A stretch of DNA of 64,000 bases. Source: Oscillospiraceae bacterium. GTDB taxonomy: Bacteria > Bacillota > Clostridia > Oscillospirales > Ruminococcaceae. The position numbers and the translations under genes were made by a program. Each line of letters starts with the position of its first letter. Position 1 is the first letter of the stretch. The stretch spans positions 62,001-126,000 of the forward strand of contig JAFUNR010000009.1 of NCBI GenBank assembly GCA_017472965.1. Direction: 5' to 3'. Under the pieces are notes generated by a model. That model had not been told where the DNA came from. It saw only the letters and a list, made by a program, of their open reading frames with translations, and searched no databases. Below, in pieces: positions 7,695 through 15,521 of the stretch.

Positions 7695-9607
7695 AAAAGC
7701 GAATTCTTATGACCGCACTGTATACGCTGGGGATGCTTGCGCTGAGCGGGACATCCGTGCTGCTCATCGGGCGCATGGCCGCCGCAGGCTGGCAGCTGCC
7801 GGTCATGCAAAGTGCCCCCGCCAACGGCAGCAGTGCCGTTGAACAGGTGGAAAACGAGCTGAAAGCCTACCCCTATCAGGTTCTGACACGCTCCGCCGCA
7901 GAGATTCTTTATAAGGAGGTCGCCGCAGCCGGCGATGCTTTGACTGTGCGCACCGACGGCGAGGGCTGCATCAGCGCCGCCGAGGCCGCCGCCCTTGCCG
8001 GCGGGCTGGCCGAAACGCTGTACGGCAGCGATCTTTCGGAAAAGACCATGGATCTTGTGCCCGCCGTGTATCACGGCGCCGACGGCACGCTTTCCACCGC
8101 GATCTGGCTGGCGGCCTACACCCTGCCGGATGCCGTGCAGACCGCTGCGGACGGCAGCACCCAGCCCGAAACGCAGGGCTGCTGGCTTTTCTGTCTGGAT
8201 GCGGCGGACGGCAGCCTGCTTTTCAGCCGCTGCACGGCGCTGGAGGGCGAGGCAGATGAGACTTCCGCCGGCAGGCCCTCCTTCGCTTTGAGCGACGAAG
8301 CTATGCTGGCGCTGTATGAGCGCACCCTTGCCCTTGCCGATAAGCTGGGGCTTTCCCCCGCCGCCTTCTTCGGCAGGCGCTCGCTTTCCGTTTCCCGCGG
8401 GGCGGTGCAGAAGAGCTTTTTGCGGCTGGAGGACGGCAGTGTCTGCCGGATGGTCTTTGACGAACACTTCGCCACCGGCGGGCTTTATTCCATCGGCATC
8501 GGCGAAGCCTTCACCGGTGATGTGCCCGACCCCTTCAGCTGGGTCGAGCTGCCGCTTGCTCTGCCGGAGGCGCACGCCTTGCCCGCCGCCGTACAGCTTG
8601 CCGCCGCAGGCAGCGGCAGCGCCGGACGCATCCAGAGCGCTTCCTACAGCGCAGCAAACGAAAGCTGCGCATGGGTGAACGACTATTACAGCTTCGCGTA
8701 CCCCGATTTCTTTGTATATCGCATCGATCCCCGCACCGCCACCCGCAGCCTGCTGTGCGATGCACCGGACTGCCGCCACCGGATACAGGATGGCTGCACC
8801 GCCCGCACCGGCCTGCTGAGTGAGCTTTGCGCCGGCGAGGGCGATACTGTGCAGTTGCTGGATGCGGAAAGCATCAGCGGCCTGATCCGTCAGGATGCGC
8901 TCTGGTACATCCGCCGCAGCGGCGAGGGCTATGAGCTGGTGCGCCGCGATCCTGCTGCGCAGCAGGAGGAGCCGCTCGCCGCGCTGCCTGTGCCGATGGA
9001 GCTTTTCGGCTGGATCGGCGATAAGCTGCTGCTCAGTACAGCCCACGCGGGTGTCACCGTCATCGAGACCGAAGCCGGTCTGCAGCCGCACGATGCCGGC
9101 TGGCGGCGCTCGCTGTACGCCTGCGATATCGAAACCGGCGAGCTTGTCTGCTTTTATCAGGGCGAGGAGCACACACCGCTGCTTTACGATGTTTCCAAGG
9201 GTCATCTGTGGGAATCCTCTGCCGCCCCCGCCGGCGTACAGCTCACCTGCCGCGATCTTTTCACCGGCGAAGCACTGCCGGAGATCCCCGCCGTTTTGCT
9301 GGAGGGTCTGCCGTCCGGCAGTTACCCCACCCACTGGGAGCTGGCGGGCCGGTATATGCTGCTGCGCTTTTATGAGGCCGGTGCGCCGCGGCTGTTTATG
9401 GCGGACACCCTCACCGGCGAGGCCCGCGAGCTGCCGTGGTCGGACAGCTACAATGTACTGACGATCATCGGCTGCTTTGGCGACGAGCTGCTGGTGCAGC
9501 AGACCACCACCGAAAAACACCGCTATTACCTGCTGGCGCTGACCGGGCTTTTTGAGAGCTTCCGTGCGGAGCGCCGCTGGGTACAGGATGATTTTGTCAT
9601 TGAATAA
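7691..9607 (+). CDS. Membrane-anchored extracytoplasmic protein, paralog 1 of 3, unknown function
   Basis: I do not recognise a characterised homolog. The 638-residue product has one N-terminal hydrophobic segment (about 5-27) with no lipobox Cys, so it is probably a signal anchor with the body outside. Residues about 50-290 form a block shared with the next two genes, including AVEQVENELKAYP and LFCLDAADGSLLFSRCT. The second half carries a Cys/His cluster C356-x4-C361-x-H363-x5-C369, then repeats with DAGW, DIETGEL and DLFTGE that look like beta-propeller blades. Translation is coupled to the kinase (ATGA), with GGGAGAG upstream. A sensory accessory or effector of the two-component system is the simplest reading, by context only. 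Confidence 0.8.
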   Translation: MKKRILMTALYTLGMLALSGTSVLLIGRMAAAGWQLPVMQSAPANGSSAVEQVENELKAYPYQVLTRSAAEILYKEVAAAGDALTVRTDGEGCISAAEAAALAGGLAETLYGSDLSEKTMDLVPAVYHGADGTLSTAIWLAAYTLPDAVQTAADGSTQPETQGCWLFCLDAADGSLLFSRCTALEGEADETSAGRPSFALSDEAMLALYERTLALADKLGLSPAAFFGRRSLSVSRGAVQKSFLRLEDGSVCRMVFDEHFATGGLYSIGIGEAFTGDVPDPFSWVELPLALPEAHALPAAVQLAAAGSGSAGRIQSASYSAANESCAWVNDYYSFAYPDFFVYRIDPRTATRSLLCDAPDCRHRIQDGCTARTGLLSELCAGEGDTVQLLDAESISGLIRQDALWYIRRSGEGYELVRRDPAAQQEEPLAALPVPMELFGWIGDKLLLSTAHAGVTVIETEAGLQPHDAGWRRSLYACDIETGELVCFYQGEEHTPLLYDVSKGHLWESSAAPAGVQLTCRDLFTGEALPEIPAVLLEGLPSGSYPTHWELAGRYMLLRFYEAGAPRLFMADTLTGEARELPWSDSYNVLTIIGCFGDELLVQQTTTEKHRYYLLALTGLFESFRAERRWVQDDFVIE

Positions 9608-9625
9608 AAGAGAGAGGAGCGTTCC

Positions 9626-11734
9626 ATGAAAAAGCATTTGCTGCCTGTTTTATGCATTGCCGCGCTGCTGGCGGCGGGTCTGGGGCTTTTGTTCGGCCTT
9701 GGCCGCATTGCAGAAAACGGCTGGCTTTCGCCGGGTACGCAGGATGCTCCCTCTGTACACGATACCGCCGCCGAACAGGTGGAAAACGAGCTGAAGGCCT
9801 ATCCCTACCGCTCGATGACGCTTTCCGCCGCCGAGATCCTGTATGCGGAGATCCGCAATGCCTCCGGTGCAGAGCTGATCGACGAGCGGATGGATCACAG
9901 CGGCCTGATCAGCGCCGCCGAGGCCGCCGCTCTTGCGGGCGGGCTGGCCGAAACGCTGTACGGAACGGATCTTTCCGGAACAACGATGGATGCCCTGCCG
10001 CTGACGGTTTTCCCCGGTGAGCTGTGCGCCGAAGGAAAAGAGGTGTGGGTGATCGCCTGCATTCTGCCCGGCACGGAACAGTCCTCGCAAAACGGCGGCG
10101 CGCATTACGCCGCAGCCGGCTGCCGGCTTTTCTGTCTGGATGCAGCGGACGGCAGCCTGCTTTTCAGCCGCTGCACGGCGGCGGAGGGCGAAAGAGATAA
10201 AACTGCGCCCGGCCCTGCCGAATGCATCGATGACGATACCATGCTGCGGCTTTACGAGCGTACCCTTGCGCTGGGCGAAGCGCTGGGGCTGAAAGCCGAT
10301 GCCTTTACCGCACACCGGCTGAACACTGCCTACCGCGGCGGCGTGCTGTGCAGCTTTCTGCGGCTGGAGGACGGACGCATCTGCCGCATGATCTTTGACG
10401 AGGAATACAGAACAGACAGCCTGTATGAGCTCATCATTGCCGAACAGACATATCTGCCCGCAGCGGATGACATCATGCCCGCACAGGCCGCGCAGCCGCG
10501 GTCGCTGTCATGGCTTTCGCTGCCGCTGGCGCTTTCACAGGAAAACGGTCTGCCCGCCGCCGAAGCCCTTGCCCAAGCACAGCCCGGCCGCAGCACGGTC
10601 TACGCCCAGAACACCAACTATCCCGTAGAAGCCGAAGGCGGTTTCTACCTATACGAATATATCCCGGATCTGGGCGGACAGCTGCTCACCTTTCTGGATG
10701 CCGGCACCGCCGTGCAGCGGCCGGCGTGTGAAAAGCCGGGCTGCACCCACAGCACGCCCGTTGAATGCCCCGCCAGACCTGTCAGCTCCCCCGCTGTGGT
10801 TTCGGATGCGGACGGTTCGCTTTACTATGTCGAAGACGGCTACTACACGCTGGATCATTTCAACAGAATCAAATACGGCGCTATCCGGAAGATCCTGCCG
10901 CAAAGCGGCTCGGTCTTTCTGTACAGCCTTTCTGAAGGTCAGTATTATCAAAGCGCCATTGCCCACAGCGGAACGGTTTATGCTGTGAGCATGCGCCGCG
11001 CCGGCGAAGGGACACAGGCTGCATACACGCTGGAAAGCTATACCCCACCCGCCGATAAAGCCAGTTCAACACAGTGGAACGCGGACGATAAACCGCAGAC
11101 ACTGGCACAGCTGCCCGGTTTGATGTTTTTCGGCGGTGTGCTGGACGAGTATCTTCTGCTCACCATCAATCACTGGGCGCTGCAGCCGATACAGGGCGAA
11201 CACGGTCTGCAGCCCCGCGACGCGGGCTGGATGGAATCCTGGTTTGCTTTTTCCACCCAAACCCATAAGCTGACCCGACTTTACACGCTCCCTGACACTC
11301 AGTCCGACTTTGTAACGGCATCAGATGTCCAAACCGGACGGCTGTGGCAGGCGGCGCTTTCCGAGGGTGTTCTTACCCTGCAGGCGACGGATCTTTTCAC
11401 TGGAAAACAATCCGCTGCCATTGCGCCGGTCCGGGTCCCCCTCGGCGACGGCACCCGGCTCAGCGAGCTTTTCCAGACAAAGGATCACCTTCTTCTTACC
11501 TTCTGGAAGGAAAACCGACTTCAATATCTTGTTGTGGAGCTTGGCACCGGCAGCTTCGCCATGTATCCGGCCGGCCAGAACTTTTACCAGATCGCCGGCA
11601 GCTGCGGCGACGAGCTGCTCATCAAGGCTTACGAAGCGGAAGGAGCTTCCTATTTCTTCCTCAACCTGCCGGAGCTGCTGCACGGACGCACACAGATGCG
11701 CCCTGTACAGAAAGAACTTTCCCCGACAAAATGA
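9626..11734 (+). CDS. Membrane-anchored extracytoplasmic protein, paralog 2 of 3, unknown function
   Basis: Second paralog, 702 residues, 18 bases after the first, with AGAGGAG as ribosome binding site. It has a signal anchor at about 6-29, then RIAENGWLSPGTQDAP, EQVENELKAYPYR and LFCLDAADGSLLFSRCT, all shared with paralog 1, in places nearly identical at DNA level. The Cys/His cluster is C368-x4-C373-x-H375-x5-C381. The later blocks LQPRDAGW and DLFTGK match the other copies. It is about 60 residues longer than the others, from added sequence between the cluster and the C-terminal blades. Function unknown; a metal-binding or redox role for the cluster is a guess. Confidence 0.8.
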   Translation: MKKHLLPVLCIAALLAAGLGLLFGLGRIAENGWLSPGTQDAPSVHDTAAEQVENELKAYPYRSMTLSAAEILYAEIRNASGAELIDERMDHSGLISAAEAAALAGGLAETLYGTDLSGTTMDALPLTVFPGELCAEGKEVWVIACILPGTEQSSQNGGAHYAAAGCRLFCLDAADGSLLFSRCTAAEGERDKTAPGPAECIDDDTMLRLYERTLALGEALGLKADAFTAHRLNTAYRGGVLCSFLRLEDGRICRMIFDEEYRTDSLYELIIAEQTYLPAADDIMPAQAAQPRSLSWLSLPLALSQENGLPAAEALAQAQPGRSTVYAQNTNYPVEAEGGFYLYEYIPDLGGQLLTFLDAGTAVQRPACEKPGCTHSTPVECPARPVSSPAVVSDADGSLYYVEDGYYTLDHFNRIKYGAIRKILPQSGSVFLYSLSEGQYYQSAIAHSGTVYAVSMRRAGEGTQAAYTLESYTPPADKASSTQWNADDKPQTLAQLPGLMFFGGVLDEYLLLTINHWALQPIQGEHGLQPRDAGWMESWFAFSTQTHKLTRLYTLPDTQSDFVTASDVQTGRLWQAALSEGVLTLQATDLFTGKQSAAIAPVRVPLGDGTRLSELFQTKDHLLLTFWKENRLQYLVVELGTGSFAMYPAGQNFYQIAGSCGDELLIKAYEAEGASYFFLNLPELLHGRTQMRPVQKELSPTK

Positions 11735-11761
11735 CCCCGCCGATCACGAAAAGGAGCACCC

Positions 11762-13765
11762 ATGAAGCAACCGAAATACCCGCCCCTGCTTTGCGCCGCA
11801 GCGCTCTTTCTGCTCAGCGCTGCGGGCGTGCTGCTGCTTGGCCGCGCCGCGGAAAAAAGCTGGCTTGCCCCGGGTGTGCAGGATGCACCCGTCACGCACG
11901 ATACCGCTGTTGAACAGGTGGAAAGCGAGCTGAAAAGCTATCCTGTACGCGTGCTGACGCTGCGCACCGCCGCACTGCTTTACACGGATTTTTCCGGCAG
12001 CCGGCAGAATGATTTTCTGGAGGCCGACCCGGATTCCGCAGCGGTTTCCGCACAGAAGGCCGCCGCGCTGGCCGGCGAATACGCGCTGGCGCTTTACGGC
12101 AGGGAGCTTTCCGGTCAGACCGCCGATGCGCTGCTGCTGAGCGGCAAAAAAGGGCAGCCGTACTGGTGGATCGGCATCCCGCAGGAGGATGCGCAGAAAG
12201 CAGAGGACAGCCTGCCCGCCGCACTGTGCTTCCGCATCGATGCCGCCGACGGCCGGCTGCTGTATTCCGCCCGCCTGCCGCAGGCAGAGCCGGACGGCAT
12301 ACCCGCACAAAGCACGCTCCAGCGCTACGATACCCTGAGCTACGGCACGGTCAGCTTTCTTTTGCAGGATGCGCTGCGCCGGTGCGAGGCGCTTTCCCTT
12401 TCGCCGCAAAAATGCCACATCGGTGTGGACGGCACTGCCGATCACGGTTATCTGCCGCAGGTTTTTCTGCTGCTGGAGGATGACTGCGCCTGCACGCTGC
12501 ACTACGCTGCGCCGGACGGCGCGGGCGGGCTGTACCGGTTTGAAGCGGGCGAGAAAAATGCTTTGCTTTCGCTGGAGCCCATGCTGGACGAGGAATTTTC
12601 CTTCACCGCACTGCCGCTGCAGCCGGAAGCTGTGCCGCAGTTGCCCGCCGCACACGAGCTTGCTTTGCAGCAGGATACCGGCACGCTGATCCCGCTCAAT
12701 TCCCTGCATGTCTCCGCTTTCTTTGCCGCGCCAAAGGGCGTCTATCTGTGCGAGCCGGTCACTGTCCCCCACTATCGCCAGCTAATGTATCTGGATGCGC
12801 AGGCCGGCACGCGGCAGGTGCTGTGCAGCCGGGAAGGCTGTACCCACACCACAAGCGCCTGTCCGGCGTGCTTTTCCCAATTGCAGCAGCCCATTGCCGT
12901 GCAGGATGAGCTTTATCTGTACGGTCAGCTTGACACCGGCGGGGAGTATTCCCTGCGGCACCTGACAGCCGACGGCAACTGGGAAATGCTTTTTTCCACC
13001 GACCAGACCTACGCTCCCATCCAGAGCATGGTTTTGCGCGGGGATACTCTTTACGCCACCGCCTTCCGCGATGCCTCCACCATGTGCCTTGAGCGCATCG
13101 GCCTGCCGCAGGGCAAGCGGGAAACGCTGACCGAACTGCCCTTTCCCATGCAGCTTGCGGGCAGCATCGGAAGCCGGCTGCTGCTGACCGCAGGCGGCCG
13201 TGCCAATCTGGTGATAACGGACGATGCCGGTATGCATCTGACCGATCCCGGCTTTGTCAACTGCATCTACGCCTATGATCTGGATACCGGCGAACTGACG
13301 CAGCTTTACAAGGGAACGGAGTTCTTCCATCTGCATCCTGCCGCCGGCGTGCGCTGGCTTTCCCCCAAAGAAGGAAAGCCGCTGCAGTACATCTGCTTCG
13401 ATCTTTTCACCGGTGATGAGCTCTGCCGGTTTTCACCCGCCGAGCCGCAGCTGAAATACCCCGAGCTGCATACAGAGCTGCTTGCTGAGGGCGGCGTGCT
13501 GAGCTGCTCCTCTTTGCCGGAATATCTCTGCCTGCTTTCGGTAGACGGGCAGCTGTGCGAGCGCCGCTTCACCCTGCCGCAGCACCCGCTGCACCGGCCG
13601 GTCTGCACCGTGAACGGCAGCATCCTTTTCCGTATACCGGCGACCCGTGATATGGGAGATTTCCGGTACCGCTATTTCCTTTTGCCGCAGGCGGTGTTTT
13701 CCGGTGCGGAAACCGCGCCCGCCGTTACCGACATTCAGGATCTCTTCGCGTATTATCCCGCATAA
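11762..13765 (+). CDS. Membrane-anchored extracytoplasmic protein, paralog 3 of 3, unknown function
   Basis: Third and most divergent paralog, 667 residues, 27 bases after the second, with AAAAGGAG upstream. It has a signal anchor at about 8-28 followed by GRAAEKSWLAPGVQDAP and VEQVESELKSYP, matching the N-terminal block of paralog 2. FRIDAADGRLLYSARL replaces the DAADGSLLFSRCT segment. The cluster is C355-x4-C360-x-H362-x4-C367, with an extra C370. C-terminal blade-like blocks include YAYDLDTGELTQLYKG and CFDLFTGDEL. Last gene of the unit, followed within six bases of its stop by a terminator. Function unknown. Confidence 0.8.
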   Translation: MKQPKYPPLLCAAALFLLSAAGVLLLGRAAEKSWLAPGVQDAPVTHDTAVEQVESELKSYPVRVLTLRTAALLYTDFSGSRQNDFLEADPDSAAVSAQKAAALAGEYALALYGRELSGQTADALLLSGKKGQPYWWIGIPQEDAQKAEDSLPAALCFRIDAADGRLLYSARLPQAEPDGIPAQSTLQRYDTLSYGTVSFLLQDALRRCEALSLSPQKCHIGVDGTADHGYLPQVFLLLEDDCACTLHYAAPDGAGGLYRFEAGEKNALLSLEPMLDEEFSFTALPLQPEAVPQLPAAHELALQQDTGTLIPLNSLHVSAFFAAPKGVYLCEPVTVPHYRQLMYLDAQAGTRQVLCSREGCTHTTSACPACFSQLQQPIAVQDELYLYGQLDTGGEYSLRHLTADGNWEMLFSTDQTYAPIQSMVLRGDTLYATAFRDASTMCLERIGLPQGKRETLTELPFPMQLAGSIGSRLLLTAGGRANLVITDDAGMHLTDPGFVNCIYAYDLDTGELTQLYKGTEFFHLHPAAGVRWLSPKEGKPLQYICFDLFTGDELCRFSPAEPQLKYPELHTELLAEGGVLSCSSLPEYLCLLSVDGQLCERRFTLPQHPLHRPVCTVNGSILFRIPATRDMGDFRYRYFLLPQAVFSGAETAPAVTDIQDLFAYYPA

Positions 13766-13770
13766 AAAAC

Positions 13771-13826
13771 ACTCCGGCGAACGGGGACTTCCCAAAGAAG
13801 CACCTCTTGCCGGAGCGTTTTTATTT
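13771..13826. terminator. Bidirectional terminator between convergent operons
   Basis: The arms CTCCGGC (13772-13778) and GCCGGAG (13809-13815) are followed by GTTTTTATTTT on the plus strand and by TGTTTTTTATG on the minus strand. It serves the three-paralog operon and the DUF1848 operon. Confidence 0.75.
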
Positions 13827-13848
13827 TGTTATGATCCGATCACGCCCG

Positions 13849-14787
13849 TCATTCAAACAGGCTCAGCTGCGCTGTGCGCAGGCTTTTGGCCGGATATTCC
13901 CGCGGCACCTCGCCGGGGGCAATGCTGCCGCACAGCAGCGGTGCGGCGGGGTCGTGCGCTGCGGCGGCGCGGGCAGCGCGAAGGCCATCCTTATCGTGGG
14001 TGGCGTAGCAGTAGATGCAGCCGTTGGTGCAGGTATCGTAGGCTCCGATATCCACCGCGGCGGCACAGCCGCAGCCGGGGCGCTGGTTTTTATCCCGCTG
14101 CACGGCCAGCGGCCAGCCGCCGATGGCGCCAAGCCGCACCGGATCGATGCACGCCGCCTGTGCGATGCCAAAGGGTGCAAGCCGGCTTTGCTGCTCACAG
14201 CAGGCCACAGGCCGGATGCCGAAGCGGGGTGCACAGCTGCCGATAAAGGCTGCAAGCTCCGCTTCCTCCTGTGCATCCGGTGCACGGAAGCGCGGGTCGC
14301 TTCTGCGGCCGTACAGATCCACAAAGCTCACCGTCACCGTATCGGTACAGCCAGCGAATTTTTCACACAATCGGGCGAATTGCTCCCTGTGCCACGGCAC
14401 ATCCAGCTGTTCATTCAGCAGGATGGGATCATACCGCCACACCAGATGCTGTGCACCGAAGCGGGCGGCAATTTCGCAAAAGGTATCTTCGATGGCGGCT
14501 TTATCCCGCAGGCCGCGCTCGATGCTGCGGTCATAGGGGGTGAGCGTAAACTGGATATACCACGCAAAGCCGCGCTGTGTCAGCTCCTCCAGATGCGGCA
14601 CAAGCGGTGCAGGATCCTTTGTCCACAGCACAATGCCATCCACCGTATCGGGATCAAGCGGCACCCGCACCAGCTGTGCGGGGTTGCGCGGGTTGCGGGT
14701 GAACACCTCGCCCGCGTGGATGCGCTGCATGAACCATGCGGCGTACCGCGCCGGGATATCGGTGCGTCTGGAAGCCGAAACGATCAT
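13849..14787 (-). CDS. DUF1848 family protein with radical-SAM-like cysteine motif
   Basis: Protein of 312 residues. It begins MIVSASRRTDIPA, which with VLWTKDP and the RNP motif marks the DUF1848 family. The C-terminal part has YDTCTNGCIYCYA, a C-x3-C-x2-C arrangement like the iron-sulfur site of radical SAM enzymes, plus CGCAA shortly before it. The family has no assigned reaction that I know of; a cluster-dependent enzyme distantly related to spore photoproduct lyase-type proteins is plausible. It is the last gene of a three-gene minus-strand operon, 21 bases after the zinc-ribbon membrane protein. I see no functional link with the hydrolase upstream. Confidence 0.85.
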   Translation of the reverse strand: MIVSASRRTDIPARYAAWFMQRIHAGEVFTRNPRNPAQLVRVPLDPDTVDGIVLWTKDPAPLVPHLEELTQRGFAWYIQFTLTPYDRSIERGLRDKAAIEDTFCEIAARFGAQHLVWRYDPILLNEQLDVPWHREQFARLCEKFAGCTDTVTVSFVDLYGRRSDPRFRAPDAQEEAELAAFIGSCAPRFGIRPVACCEQQSRLAPFGIAQAACIDPVRLGAIGGWPLAVQRDKNQRPGCGCAAAVDIGAYDTCTNGCIYCYATHDKDGLRAARAAAAHDPAAPLLCGSIAPGEVPREYPAKSLRTAQLSLFE

Positions 14788-14808
14788 ATTCTTCCCCCTT
14801 TTCCCCGC

Positions 14809-15504
14809 TTACAGGAACAGCTTGCGGCGCAGGGATTCGCGCAGCGGCGGGCAGATGGCAATGAGCAGCAGCAGGCAGCCCAGCACCGCCAGCACAGTCA
14901 GAGGGTAAAGCGACCAGACAAAGCCGCGCCGCCCGTCAAAAGAGATATCGATCAGAAACTCCATCAGCAGCATCATGCCGCCCGCGGCAATGCACGCACC
15001 GCCGAAGATATACAGCTCGCCGCCGCGCACATAGCGCAGCAGTGCCGCCGCCGCCGTGACCAGCAGAGTCCACCCGCCGATGACCGGCAGCGCAAAGCTG
15101 AGATACCAGCTGCCGCCGGTATCCAGACAGATGAACAGCACATACAGTGCTGCAGCAGCAGCCGCCGCAGGGATGAAGATCACCGGATTGGGACGACGGA
15201 ACCAGAAGGGCAGCACAAAGCTGACATAAGCCACCGTCACGCCGCCCGCGACATAGCCGAACCATGTGATCTGCCCATGCAGCTGAAAATCGCACAGCAG
15301 CGTGATGATCAGCGGCAGCGTAAAGAGCACGCTGAGTACCGTCAGCACACCCCAGGGGCTCACCTGCGGAGCAGGACGGCTTTCGGCGGGATACAGCCGT
15401 TCGCCCTCGGGCCGGCTGAGCTGCGGATGAAAGACCGCCGTGCCGCACAGCGGACACTGCTTTTCGCTGTCCGCCAGACGGACACCGCATTGAATGCAAT
15501 ACAT
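14809..15504 (-). CDS. Zinc-ribbon integral membrane protein (DUF6320-like)
   Basis: Protein of 231 residues. An N-terminal zinc ribbon (C3-x2-C6 and C18-x2-C21) is followed by a proline-rich linker and about six transmembrane helices (from about 50 to 225). Such proteins commonly sit beside alpha/beta-hydrolase-condensation fusions in Clostridia and I believe correspond to DUF6320, though I cannot verify the match. It lies 17 bases after the fusion gene with AAAGGAGAG upstream, so the two probably act together, perhaps as membrane anchor and acyltransferase-like enzyme. No catalytic residues are recognisable in the membrane part. Confidence 0.75.
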   Translation of the reverse strand: MYCIQCGVRLADSEKQCPLCGTAVFHPQLSRPEGERLYPAESRPAPQVSPWGVLTVLSVLFTLPLIITLLCDFQLHGQITWFGYVAGGVTVAYVSFVLPFWFRRPNPVIFIPAAAAAAALYVLFICLDTGGSWYLSFALPVIGGWTLLVTAAAALLRYVRGGELYIFGGACIAAGGMMLLMEFLIDISFDGRRGFVWSLYPLTVLAVLGCLLLLIAICPPLRESLRRKLFL

Positions 15505-15521
15505 ATGGCGCTCTCCTTTCC

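Noticed and set aside
9626-13765. Paralogs 2 and 3 as lipoproteins
   Set aside because: The cysteines near their N termini fall inside the hydrophobic segment, not at a lipobox after it.
7691-13765. CxxCH haem-attachment sites in the three paralogs
   Set aside because: Spacing is C-x4-C-x-H, not C-x2-C-H.
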